This document shows, in pieces, positions 25,981 through 34,884 of a stretch of DNA of 64,000 bases. Positions within the stretch are counted from its first letter, which is position 1, and the number at the start of each line of letters is the position of its first letter. The notes beneath the pieces are model-generated. The model ran no database searches and had not been told where the DNA came from. It was given only the letters and a program-made list of their open reading frames with translations. The position numbers and the translations under genes are program-made. Source of the DNA: Verrucomicrobiaceae bacterium (GTDB lineage Bacteria; Verrucomicrobiota; Verrucomicrobiia; Verrucomicrobiales; Verrucomicrobiaceae); assembly GCA_016713035.1 (NCBI GenBank), contig JADJPW010000007.1, positions 1-64,000 of the forward strand. The letters run 5' to 3'.

Positions 25981-27434
25981 GAGTGATTTTTGGCTGCGAG
26001 TGCTTCGGTGTAGAGCTGGTGGAGACGCTCACCGTATTGCGAGAGGGGCGTGGCCTCCGGCAGGATGGATTTCCATTCGCTCGTGCGCTGGCGCAGCTCC
26101 AGCAACGCGGCGGCGATGCCCGGCACATCCCAGGGCAGCGAGACACCATTTTCACCAGGACGCAGCACCATCTCACTGCCCCAGTGTGGTGTGAGAGCCA
26201 GCGGCAGGCCGAGTGCGCATGCCTCTGCCTCGACTGCGGCGAAGGACTCAAAGTAGGAGGGGAAAACAAAAGCATCCGCAGCCGCCATGGCCTCGGCGAG
26301 TGACTCGACCCAACCGGCGATCATTAGCCACTCGGTATGGTGTGGGAACCGGGCAGCGAGGTCTTCCTGGAGTCGTTTGATGCCGTCTTTGCTACCGCCA
26401 AGCAGCAAAACGCGAAAGCTGCGCTGCCCCTGCTCCCATAGTGCCTCCAGCGCACTGGCTAGGATGTAAAAACCCTTTCGTTCATAGCCGCCCTGCGCGG
26501 CAAAAGCGAGCACATAGGTGTCGTCGCGAAATCCCCAATGGCTGCGCATCTTCCGCCGGTCGACCTCACGCCTGCCGGGGTGAAACTCCTGTTCATCGTA
26601 GCTAGAGGGCAGCACACCGACTCGTGCTGTGTCACCAGCGATCTTTTGCAAACCACGTGCCACACCGCGTCCGACAGCCAGCAATAAATCCGGCCGAAAC
26701 CAGCGAAAGTAAATGAGTTCGATCAAGGCACTGTAACAGGAGACGAGAATGTGAGGGATGACCGCAGGCCGTAGCAGCCGTGTGGCGAGCGTTTTACACC
26801 AAGCCCAGTTGATGAAGTGAACGGTGGTCATGTCTGCATGCACAAAACCCGGCCCGCAGGCGTGTACCAGCCGCGCAGGCCGACGCCCGCGCAGTAGCCA
26901 CCACATGAATTGACGCCATGTGACCTGTGGCGCAAAGCACATCAAATTGAATACCCAGTGCAGGCCGGTTTTGGGCATCAAGTCGGTGCGGAACATCTCG
27001 GGTGGCAATGTGGTTTGCTGGCACCATAGGCGGATGCGCCATCCGCGCTCCTGAACCAGCTTCAGCGCATTGAGAACAAGGGGCTTCATGGCCGGGCTGC
27101 GCATAATGATGTCGGGGTCTGTCCACAGCACCTCACGCTGCGCGCACTCCGTGCGCCGCTGGATAAAGGCGGGCAATCGACTGGCCAAGTCCTCCTCGGA
27201 CGCATACACCAAGAGGTCTTCTGCGGGCAGCTTTACCATGTCGGCCAACTCGGTGGGCACCAGCACCGCGTCGGCATAGGCTGTCACATGGCGGAGCAAT
27301 GCAGGAGAAAGCGGTCGCGTGATCCTGGCCAGCAAGAGCTGCTGCCTGCCGCTGAAACGCTCACTCAGCAGGTGGCGCAGCCAAGACGGCCAGTCCTGCA
27401 CGGGTGGCAAGGGGCAATGAAGCATGACGTTCAT
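25977..27434 (-). CDS. Glycosyltransferase family 4
   Basis: The 485-residue GT-B protein has a long N-terminal acceptor domain with LVHACGPGFVHADMTTVHF. Its C-terminal donor domain has YVLAFAAQGGYERKGFYIL, VLLLGGSKDGIKRLQEDL and ADAFVFPSYFESFAAVEAEACALGLPLAL, the standard GT4 donor signature. It is longer than typical GT4 proteins because of the N-terminal part. It is chained by 4-bp overlaps to the next GT4 upstream and the SDR downstream. Sugar specificity unknown. Confidence 0.87.
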   Translation of the reverse strand: MNVMLHCPLPPVQDWPSWLRHLLSERFSGRQQLLLARITRPLSPALLRHVTAYADAVLVPTELADMVKLPAEDLLVYASEEDLASRLPAFIQRRTECAQREVLWTDPDIIMRSPAMKPLVLNALKLVQERGWRIRLWCQQTTLPPEMFRTDLMPKTGLHWVFNLMCFAPQVTWRQFMWWLLRGRRPARLVHACGPGFVHADMTTVHFINWAWCKTLATRLLRPAVIPHILVSCYSALIELIYFRWFRPDLLLAVGRGVARGLQKIAGDTARVGVLPSSYDEQEFHPGRREVDRRKMRSHWGFRDDTYVLAFAAQGGYERKGFYILASALEALWEQGQRSFRVLLLGGSKDGIKRLQEDLAARFPHHTEWLMIAGWVESLAEAMAAADAFVFPSYFESFAAVEAEACALGLPLALTPHWGSEMVLRPGENGVSLPWDVPGIAAALLELRQRTSEWKSILPEATPLSQYGERLHQLYTEALAAKNHS

Positions 27435-28480
27435 GATAAAGAAGTCGTCGGAGCAGAAAAGTGGCGCAGGTACCTTTCCGCTACAGGCCGCCGTTGGTGT
27501 CGCGCGAGGTGCTCACACACTGGCTGCGGGATGATTCCGGCCTGCTCGGCAGCCTTTGCTAGCCCCTGGATCAATGCCGACGAGAGTTCGGCTGCGTTCC
27601 CTTTTTCGAAGAGAATGGCGTGACCGCCGCAGGCCTCTGGCAAGCCGCCGCAACGAGAAGCGACCACCACGCACCCGGAGGCCAGCCCTTCCAGCGCGAT
27701 GAGTCCAAAAGGCTCCTCCCAGGTCGATGGAATGACCAGTACCTGAGACCGTCGCATGTGGGCAGCGACATCGGCAGCGGGCTTCAGGCCCATGAAGCTG
27801 ACCTGATCTTGAAGGCCCAGAGCTACGACTTCCTCCCGCCAACGCGGCAACGCGCTCTTACCGGGTATGCCGATGTCACCGATGACCGTCAGCCCTGGTC
27901 GGCTACCGCACTCACGCAAATGAACAAGGGCTTGGAGCAGCACCCCGAGGCCTTTTTCCTCCGCCAGTCTGCCGACAAAGAGCAGCTCTGTTTTCCTCTT
28001 CTCTGGGTCCGGTTTCACCCAGAAGAGAGATTCATCATATGGATTGCTGATGATGACGCCGTGGCCGCCCCAGTTCGTGCGCACGATCTCGCTCACGGAG
28101 ATGGCTTGACAGTGATTCGCGGCGAGGTGCCCCTGAATCTTTTTCCACCACGGTGTGTGTCCATCTTCACCGGTAAAATACGTGTGGTGGGAGACAAAAC
28201 AGCGCTTTCTCCGCACTAGGAATGGCAGGAGGAACTTCACCCCCAGCTCGGCTTGCAGCAAAACATCTGCCCACCCGGCCCAGCGTATGAGTGAGGCCAG
28301 GTCCGGCCTGCGCACGACCAGAAAAGCATCCTCTCCTTCATCCGTGTCGTCCGCAGGTGTGGATGTGATCACAACGACTTCATGCTGCAACTGCTGAAAC
28401 GCCGTGGCCAGCATGCGCACATAAACGGAGACCCCACCGCAGACCGGAAAGTAGTTCCTCGCTGTAATGACAATTTTCAT
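27431..28480 (-). CDS. Glycosyltransferase family 4
   Basis: The 349-residue protein begins MKIVITARNYFPVCGGVSVYVRML, a typical GT4 start with a GG.S acceptor loop. Its donor domain shows ELLFVGRLAEEKGLGVLLQAL and SQVLVIPSTWEEPFGLIALEGLASGCVVVASRCGGLPE. This is one of the clearest GT4 proteins in the window. It overlaps its neighbours by 4 bp on both sides, which shows tight translational coupling within the glycan operon. Confidence 0.9.
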   Translation of the reverse strand: MKIVITARNYFPVCGGVSVYVRMLATAFQQLQHEVVVITSTPADDTDEGEDAFLVVRRPDLASLIRWAGWADVLLQAELGVKFLLPFLVRRKRCFVSHHTYFTGEDGHTPWWKKIQGHLAANHCQAISVSEIVRTNWGGHGVIISNPYDESLFWVKPDPEKRKTELLFVGRLAEEKGLGVLLQALVHLRECGSRPGLTVIGDIGIPGKSALPRWREEVVALGLQDQVSFMGLKPAADVAAHMRRSQVLVIPSTWEEPFGLIALEGLASGCVVVASRCGGLPEACGGHAILFEKGNAAELSSALIQGLAKAAEQAGIIPQPVCEHLARHQRRPVAERYLRHFSAPTTSLS

Positions 28481-29286
28481 CGGCAGGTCATCCAGAGCCA
28501 GTGATTTCCAGGTGCGCGGTGCTCCTGAACCCCGGCGAGCAGCAGGCCGTCATCGATAGTGGCAGGAACGGCGGGCCGATTTTGTCTCACCCATGCCTGG
28601 CGGTCTTCCGGCCAGATTTCCTGGATGCGGTGTGTGGCATCAAAACGCGCACGCAGAAGCTGATTCAGGTCTCTGGAGTCCGCTCCATCTTCATGCACCT
28701 CCACCAGCACCTCCGTCTGCATGAGCGCGGGTGCCTTGGCTGGGTCTAACAGCATGCGCTCAAAGCCCTCAATGTCGCAGATGAGCAATGTGCCAGCACC
28801 TGCCAGCGTGTTCATATCAGCGTGGGTACATTCACCTGCGAAGCGAACACGCGCGGAGCAAGCATTCAACCGTACCAGTTTACGGCACTGACCCCGTGAG
28901 ATCGGGTCGATGTCAAAGGCCACGAACTCCGTGTTCGGCATGCGCACAGCTAGTCCGACGACATACCAGCCCTCCGCACAGCCGACATCTATGATGCGGC
29001 GGTAGCCTTTGTGGAGGATCGCCGGGATCACGGAAGCGAGTTCGGCTTCATAGCTGCCAAGCCACTTGTTGGTGATCATTCCCCAAATATGACGATCAAA
29101 ATAGCGCAGACCGGCAAAGTGTCCGGTCAGCACCCGCAATTCTCCTTTGGAGCTATGCAGCGCTCTCGCGATTCTTCGTACAGTACGGCCATTTTGAAGC
29201 CAAGACCGCCAGCGTCCCGTGAGCGGAGTGATCACCACGCTCATGCCTGGGACTGAGCCGGCGATTTTTCTGAACAAAGTCTTCAT
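28477..29286 (-). CDS. SAM-dependent methyltransferase (class I)
   Basis: The 269-residue protein shows RRIIDVGCAEGWYVVGLAVRM, a clear SAM motif I, then FVAFDIDPISRGQCRKLV and LLICDIEGFERMLLD, which resembles the acidic motif of FkbM proteins. An N-terminal helical region of about 90 residues precedes the SAM domain. It likely methylates a sugar of the glycan. It lies between the flippase upstream and two GT4 genes downstream. It is related to FkbM but divergent, so the family name is left general. Confidence 0.78.
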   Translation of the reverse strand: MKTLFRKIAGSVPGMSVVITPLTGRWRSWLQNGRTVRRIARALHSSKGELRVLTGHFAGLRYFDRHIWGMITNKWLGSYEAELASVIPAILHKGYRRIIDVGCAEGWYVVGLAVRMPNTEFVAFDIDPISRGQCRKLVRLNACSARVRFAGECTHADMNTLAGAGTLLICDIEGFERMLLDPAKAPALMQTEVLVEVHEDGADSRDLNQLLRARFDATHRIQEIWPEDRQAWVRQNRPAVPATIDDGLLLAGVQEHRAPGNHWLWMTCR

Positions 29287-29290
29287 CTTA

Positions 29291-30655
29291 TCAGTGAGAG
29301 GGGAGGGATAGAGCCGTCAGAGATCGAATATTTGGCACAGGCCAGAGCACCGCAGCCAATGCCTCCTTCCCATACGCACGAGTGAGTGGCAACAGCAGTG
29401 GGGCTAACACATGTGCAACCAGCGTGGCGCACAAAGTGGACGCTGCCGCACCCATGCCCGCCCATTGAGGAATCAGCAGCCAGTTCAGGCTAAAATTCAC
29501 CCCCAGGGCCAAAACCAAAGCAACGGTCATCTGCGCAAGCTGCCGCTCCAAGGACAGATGACATTGCAGCGCCGAACCCGCTAGACAAGGAACCAGCAAA
29601 AAGGCGTGCAAGGACAGCAACTCCCCACTGCGTGCAAATTCGGCTCCATAGACCAAGGACACCGCCATTCCAGCCGTCAGGGAAAGCACCACCGCTAGCA
29701 GCCAACCCGCCAGTGTATTCATCCTCATGTGCACCTGCCGCGTACGCGCATAGTGCGCCACATCCTCTCCCCGCGCTTGTAGCAGTAGCGGTGTCAGTAC
29801 CGAGGTCGAAATACCTCCCACGAACAGCAGACTCTCCGTCAAAGCCGATGCAGCGGCATAGAAGCCGACCTCACGCTCATCTGAAAGCCAGCGCAGCATG
29901 ATCAGGTCCATGCGGTTGAGAAACACGGCCAGCGTGCCCGCGACCAAGGCGGGTATGGAATGAATAAACACCTCCCAGCCACTGCGCCAGTCACACCACC
30001 AATCACGGATTCGTTTCCCCAGCTTCCCATAAGCGCCAAAGGAAGCCGCCATCACATACAACAAGGAAATCACCTCACCCAGCGCTACCCAGGGCACTCC
30101 CCAATGCAGAAGCCCGGTCACCCACTGCCATCCACGCAAAACCAGAGTGCCAATCGTATTGGGTACCACGATGTGTCGAGTCAGCAGCCTCGACTGAAAC
30201 CAAAAAGCCACCGGTGCTGGAAACGAGATGAACAGCTTCAAACCGCAGACCAGTGTCGTAGTCAGCAACACCATGTCCTTTTGCCAAAAAAGGAGCATGT
30301 AACACGCCAACACAAGCCACGCTACCACACTGGACAACGCCAAAATGATCGTCGTACCGCCCATGATGCCGTTCTCACGCTCTGGGTGGCGGTGGAGGCA
30401 GTCTGTAAACACTGTGGGATCGATTCCCATGCTAAGTATGCCGACAAAACCCACCAAGGCTTGGGCCGAGGCCAAAATGCCCATTTTTTCGGCCCCAAGT
30501 TGCCGTGCGAGAAGCCCCGACGTGGCAATTCCCAGCGCCATCACAAAAAGCCGCTGGAAACCAAACCATCCAAAACTCGATCCCAGCCTACGCAAAGTGC
30601 TCACAGCGGGCAAGCCGCCCGCTTCATCCGGGACATTTTGTTCAATAACCTGCAT
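29291..30655 (-). CDS. Oligosaccharide flippase, Wzx-like (polysaccharide biosynthesis protein)
   Basis: The protein of about 454 residues is strongly hydrophobic with some 12-14 predicted membrane segments. FGFQRLFVMALGIATSGLLARQLG near the N-terminus is typical of the first helices of Wzx/MurJ-type flippases, and VFLNRMDLIMLRWLSDEREVGFYAAASAL is a characteristic mid-protein segment. It would flip lipid-linked repeat units to the periplasm. The ATG at 30655 (MQVIEQNV) overlaps the ligase gene by 14 bp; another in-frame start lies at 30682. Confidence 0.87.
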   Translation of the reverse strand: MQVIEQNVPDEAGGLPAVSTLRRLGSSFGWFGFQRLFVMALGIATSGLLARQLGAEKMGILASAQALVGFVGILSMGIDPTVFTDCLHRHPERENGIMGGTTIILALSSVVAWLVLACYMLLFWQKDMVLLTTTLVCGLKLFISFPAPVAFWFQSRLLTRHIVVPNTIGTLVLRGWQWVTGLLHWGVPWVALGEVISLLYVMAASFGAYGKLGKRIRDWWCDWRSGWEVFIHSIPALVAGTLAVFLNRMDLIMLRWLSDEREVGFYAAASALTESLLFVGGISTSVLTPLLLQARGEDVAHYARTRQVHMRMNTLAGWLLAVVLSLTAGMAVSLVYGAEFARSGELLSLHAFLLVPCLAGSALQCHLSLERQLAQMTVALVLALGVNFSLNWLLIPQWAGMGAAASTLCATLVAHVLAPLLLPLTRAYGKEALAAVLWPVPNIRSLTALSLPSH

Positions 30656-32166
30656 TGCGATTGGGGATAAAACGGCCCCCATTCTTGATGAGCCTATTCC
30701 GCTCAGCCTGTGGCTCAGTGAGCTTACCTGGGGATGTCGGCGAGACTGAGATCGACTTAGACTGTCGGTTAATGACGGCTAGGGCGTGGCCAAGCAGCGT
30801 GGAGAGGATGAGATTATATGGTACCGTATGCATGTTGCTCCCACCCATCATGCTTAACCAAAGCGTGAGACTAAAAGTAGCAACCACAAACACTAGAAGG
30901 TGCTTATCCTCCGCAGAATGAGTGCGGAAGATCGCCGTGTGAACCGTGCGCAAAATGACAATCAGACTCACCAGCACCAAGAGCAGTCCCACGACGCCAT
31001 GATTGATCAAGATCGAGTTGATCGGATCATGCGCGAAGTCCTCATCTGCTTGTGTCACCACCTCCTCGCTAGCGCCCGTGCCAAACAAGGAATACGACTC
31101 CGGTTTGAGCAGTCGCGTCCAACCCCGTATGCGGTCCGAGACGTCCCCACACGGACCACGTTACCAGCCCAGCCCCTTCACCTGTGGTGCTCGCCAAGCC
31201 CTCATTTGCCGAAGCCAAATGTGACATAAGGAAATTGGAAGAGCCAATCAATGTCACCACCACTACAACGAGCATGATATATAACAACTTCGTTCGCCCT
31301 GGTGTCAAAAACATGATGTAAACCACCGGCACAATGAATGGCAGAAGCAACACCGTGCGCTGCTTAGATACGACCAGACCGATAAAATAAAGCAAGCTTC
31401 CCACCAAATAGAGCATTCGTTCCGTTCGAAGACGTTTCCAAGCCCACACTCCATAAATAAAGCAGAAACAGATGGCACCGTAGGCTGAGCCACTGCCAGC
31501 CAAGCCGAAGACTCGCGGCTCCGGCTGAAAAAAGGAGGCGCTATAGACCGGCGACAAACCCGTGCGGGCATACACATAGTCCATGTCCGCAAAGCCGAAG
31601 AAGTACTGATACACCGCTACCAAAACCCAGGGTATACCCAGGATGAAGTGGAAGCGGCTCAAGCGAAGACTGCTACCTGGCACTGTTCTGTAGTAATGCG
31701 CAATCACCGCCGCGATTGCCAAATACAGGCCGCCGTTCACCGCCATCTGAACTCGACCCGTCAATGGGCCGCTCGAAAGCATCATTAACCCGGTGACACC
31801 AAAAGAGATCAATGCCGTAATCACAACCGGTCGGCTCGGCTTCGGACCCGTCGTCAATATTTGGTTAATCGTACCCGCAATGATCGCCCCTACGATGGCC
31901 ATGTTTACGGCCAGCACCTCGATCACAGCCTCCATCGAAGCCGATCCGTACACGACTGCCAGCTTTTTGTAAAAGTCGCCATAAAAGCTCATGAAGCTCA
32001 GCAAATAGAGTCCAGTCATCGGCTTCACGAAGCTCGCCAGCACCATCAAGACGCCAATCCACTTCGCGCTCGCTGCCAGCGGCCCAGTGTAGCCGGTCAT
32101 GATGTCCACCGTGGCGTACATCGCGACCGCAAAGGCGATCAAAATCGCTAAAGGATTCGATCTCAT
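30642..32166 (-). CDS. O-antigen ligase/polymerase-like membrane protein, split by one frameshift
   Basis: Two frames form one polytopic protein of about 507 residues. The N-terminal part (32166 to about 31148) has ten or so hydrophobic segments. The C-terminal part (to 30642) continues with LFGTGASEEV, NSILINHGVVGLLLVL and further helices. Deleting one base from the C4 run at 31145-31148 joins them as WSVWDVSDRIRGWTRLLKPE, with the R..W...L region usual just before the periplasmic loop end in O-antigen ligase domains. Such proteins polymerise or ligate lipid-linked glycan units. The homopolymer site suggests a sequence error and not true inactivation. Confidence 0.8.
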
Positions 32167-32196
32167 ACTCTCAAGTTCCGCAGGGATGCGAAGAAA

Positions 32197-32760
32197 TTAC
32201 AGCGTCTGCTCTGCCACATCACACAGCAGGTGTCCGATCAGTAGATGACACTCTTGGATGCGGGCGGTGATGGCTGAAGGTGCTCGGAAGGCCAGTTGGG
32301 CCAATTTGGAGCACTCGGAGTCTTTTTCGCCGGTGAAGGCGATGGTGATGCAGCCGCGTTCGTTGGCGGCTCGGAGGCCGGCGAGGATGTTGGGGCTGGT
32401 TCCGCTGGTGGAGATGCCGAGGGCGACATCGCCGGGTTGGGCGAGGGCTTCGATTTGGCGGGCGAAGACGGTTTCAAAGCCGAAATCGTTGCTGTGGGCG
32501 GTCAGGATGGAGGTGTCGGTCGTCAGGGCAAGGCCGGCCAGTGCTGGGCGATTTTTGCGGTAGCGAACGACGAGCTCGGCGGCGAGGTGCTGGGCATCTG
32601 CAGCGCTGCCGCCGTTGCCGAAGAAGATGATCTTTTTGCCGTTTTTGAGGGCTGTGAGCCAGGCGTCGGCCAGCGGGGCGATTTGATCGCTCATGGCGCT
32701 GAGGCGAGTGATGGCGTCTTGGTGCTCAGTGAGATGGGTTTGGAACAGACTGTCAAACAT
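32197..32760 (-). CDS. gmhA: Phosphoheptose isomerase GmhA (copy 2)
   Basis: The 187-residue SIS-domain protein contains IIFFGNGGSAADAQHLAAELVVRY, a close match to true GmhA proteins (the AELVVRY run), and ISTSGTSPNILAGLRAAN. It converts sedoheptulose 7-phosphate to heptose 7-phosphate. It follows the RfaE1-type kinase with a 1-bp gap, the usual pairing for the ADP-heptose route. An in-frame ATG at 32787 would overlap the kinase gene by 26 bp; 32760 is preferred for spacing and normal length. Confidence 0.88.
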   Translation of the reverse strand: MFDSLFQTHLTEHQDAITRLSAMSDQIAPLADAWLTALKNGKKIIFFGNGGSAADAQHLAAELVVRYRKNRPALAGLALTTDTSILTAHSNDFGFETVFARQIEALAQPGDVALGISTSGTSPNILAGLRAANERGCITIAFTGEKDSECSKLAQLAFRAPSAITARIQECHLLIGHLLCDVAEQTL

Positions 32761-32761
32761 A

Positions 32762-33751
32762 TCACGTGAAGGCGGTGAGGAGTTCATCTGGCGTTAGGGT
32801 CGCAGTGCCAAGCTTGCCGACGACGATACCGCTGGCGTGGTTGGCGATGTCGGCGGCGTCTTGCAGCTTGAATTTGGCGGCGAGGGCCAACGTGAGCAAT
32901 GCGATGGCGGTGTCGCCTGCTCCGGAGACGTCGAAGACCTCGCGGGCACGCGTGGGGATGTGATGCGGGGCTTTGCCGCGCTCGAAGAGCATCATGCCGT
33001 GCTCGCCGAGGGTGACGAGGACGCTATTGACGGACCATTTTTCGAGCAGTATGCGGCCGACTTCGAGTAGCTCGGTGTTTTGCGCGGGATCGCCTGGGAG
33101 GAGGTGGTCTTCGAGGCCGGCGGCGGCGAAGGCTTCGAGGCGATTGGGCTTCACGAGTGTGACGCCGCTCCAGGGGAGTGGATTTCGCGGTGAGGGATCG
33201 ACGGTGACGATCAAATCGTGCTCGGCGGCGATCTTGGAGACGAGTTTCATCAATTCGTGGGTGATGAAGCCTTTGCCGTAGTCTTCGAGAATGATGGCGT
33301 CGAGGTCGGGCGCGAGGTGGCGGAGACGCTTCTCGATCTCGGCAAGTTCGTCGGCGGTGAGCGGCAGCAATTTCTCGCGATCGACGCGGACGATTTGCTG
33401 CTGGCGGGCGGAGACGCGGGCCTTGGAGATGGTGGGCAGCGTATCGTGCACGAGCAACGGCGCCGGATCGACTTTGTCGGTGATCAAAAGATCGCGAAGG
33501 CGATCTGCGGCGCTGTCTTTGCCGACACGGCCCATCAGGTGCGTGTGCGGCGAGAAGGGCGCGATGTTGCGGGCGACATTCGCGGCTCCACCGGGATAAA
33601 ATTCCTCACGAGTGACCTCGACGATAGGCACGGGGGCCTCTGGCGAGATGCGACGCACATGGCCCCAGATGAAGTGGTCGAGCATCACGTCACCAATGAC
33701 GAGGATGCGGCACTTCGCGATGTTCGCGAGGCATTGGCGGGAGAAGTTCAT
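32762..33751 (-). CDS. rfaE1: D-glycero-beta-D-manno-heptose 7-phosphate kinase (RfaE1/HldE kinase domain)
   Basis: The 329-residue PfkB-family kinase has ILVIGDVMLDHFIWGHVRRISPEAPVP, FYPGGAANVARNIAPF and the catalytic DVSGAGDTAIALLTLALA. These match the HldE N-terminal kinase, which makes heptose 1,7-bisphosphate of the beta series for ADP-heptose. The cytidylyltransferase-like HldE C-terminal domain is absent, so the adenylyltransferase must be encoded elsewhere. The ATG at 33749-33751 overlaps the DAHP synthase stop by 4 bp. The in-frame extension to 34012 is Arg-rich shadow sequence. Confidence 0.9.
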   Translation of the reverse strand: MNFSRQCLANIAKCRILVIGDVMLDHFIWGHVRRISPEAPVPIVEVTREEFYPGGAANVARNIAPFSPHTHLMGRVGKDSAADRLRDLLITDKVDPAPLLVHDTLPTISKARVSARQQQIVRVDREKLLPLTADELAEIEKRLRHLAPDLDAIILEDYGKGFITHELMKLVSKIAAEHDLIVTVDPSPRNPLPWSGVTLVKPNRLEAFAAAGLEDHLLPGDPAQNTELLEVGRILLEKWSVNSVLVTLGEHGMMLFERGKAPHHIPTRAREVFDVSGAGDTAIALLTLALAAKFKLQDAADIANHASGIVVGKLGTATLTPDELLTAFT

Positions 33752-34815
33752 GCTTGTTTGCGACGCTGGCGCACGGCGGCGGCGAGCTCGTCGAGCATCG
33801 CCTCGGTGGTGGACCAGTTCACGCAGGCGTCGGTGATGCTCTGGCCGTAGGTGAGTGGCACGCCGGGTTTGCAGTCTTGGCGGCTTTCGACGAGATGGCT
33901 CTCGATCATGACGCCGGTGACGGCTTTGCTGCCAGCGGCGAGTTGTTCGCTGAGGGAGGCGCTGACGAGCGGCTGCTTGCGGTAGTCTTTGAGGCTGTTG
34001 CCGTGGCTGCAATCAATCATGACGCTGGCGGGCAGTCCGCGTGCGGCGAGCTGGTCGGCGGTGGTCTTGATCGCTGCTGCGTCGAAGTTGGTGCCGGCTT
34101 TGCCCCCGCGCAGGATGACGTGGCAGGCGTTGTTCCCTTTGGTGTTCACGATAGCGGCGACGCCGTCTTTGGTGACTGAGAGGAAGCTGTGCTGGCCTTT
34201 GGCGGCCTCGATGGCGTCCAGGGCGACCTGGATGCCGCCGTCGGTGCCGTTTTTGAAGCCGACGGGCATGCTGAGGCCGGAGGCGAGCTGGCGGTGCACC
34301 TGGCTCTCTGTCGTGCGGGCTCCGATGGCTCCCCAGACGACGACATCGGCGATGTATTGCGGCGTGATGACATCGAGGAACTCGGTGCCAGCGGGGATGC
34401 CCATCTGCGCGAGCTCGATGAGCAGGCCGCGTGCGCCGCGTAGGCCGTTATTGATGTCATAGCTGCCGTCGAGGTGCGGATCATTGATGAAGCCTTTCCA
34501 GCCGACGGTGGTGCGGGGCTTTTCAAAATAGACACGCATGACGATTTCCAGGTCTGCGCCGTGTTTCGCCCGCGCAGCGAGGATGTGGCGACCGTATTCG
34601 AGTGCGGACTTGGTATCGTGGATGGAACAGGGGCCGACGACGACGAGGAGGCGGTCGTCGTGGAGATTGAGAATCGCTTCGGCCTGTTTGCGTGATTTTT
34701 CGACGAATGAGGCCTCTGTATCACCCAGCGGGTACTCGTGCATGAGGAGCGCGGGCTGGATGAGCGGGAGGATGTCTGCGACGCGGAGGTCGTCTGTGGG
34801 GTGTGATTGGCTCAC
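33748..34815 (-). CDS. 3-deoxy-7-phosphoheptulonate (DAHP) synthase, AroF/G/H type
   Basis: The protein is about 355 residues long from a GTG at 34815; an in-frame TTG at 34845 adds ten. Class I DAHP synthase motifs are all present: LLVVVGPCSIHD, RVYFEKPRTTVGWKG, GTEFLDVITPQYI, HVILRGGKAGTNF and MIDCSHGNSLKD. It condenses phosphoenolpyruvate with erythrose 4-phosphate, the first step of aromatic biosynthesis. Its 4-bp overlap with rfaE1 links a seven-carbon sugar-acid enzyme to heptose genes. It is probably a housekeeping gene; a glycan-specific role is speculation. Confidence 0.93.
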   Translation of the reverse strand: MSQSHPTDDLRVADILPLIQPALLMHEYPLGDTEASFVEKSRKQAEAILNLHDDRLLVVVGPCSIHDTKSALEYGRHILAARAKHGADLEIVMRVYFEKPRTTVGWKGFINDPHLDGSYDINNGLRGARGLLIELAQMGIPAGTEFLDVITPQYIADVVVWGAIGARTTESQVHRQLASGLSMPVGFKNGTDGGIQVALDAIEAAKGQHSFLSVTKDGVAAIVNTKGNNACHVILRGGKAGTNFDAAAIKTTADQLAARGLPASVMIDCSHGNSLKDYRKQPLVSASLSEQLAAGSKAVTGVMIESHLVESRQDCKPGVPLTYGQSITDACVNWSTTEAMLDELAAAVRQRRKQA

Positions 34816-34884
34816 GGGTCGGAATTGGGAAAAATGGGCCGCCAAAGTGGTGCGGAACGGCGGCGAGGAAACTCGAAATTACGC

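Noticed and set aside
33752..34012. N-terminal extension of the heptose kinase frame
   Set aside because: Arg/His-rich sequence opposite conserved DAHP synthase codons; ATG 33751 gives the standard RfaE1 start.
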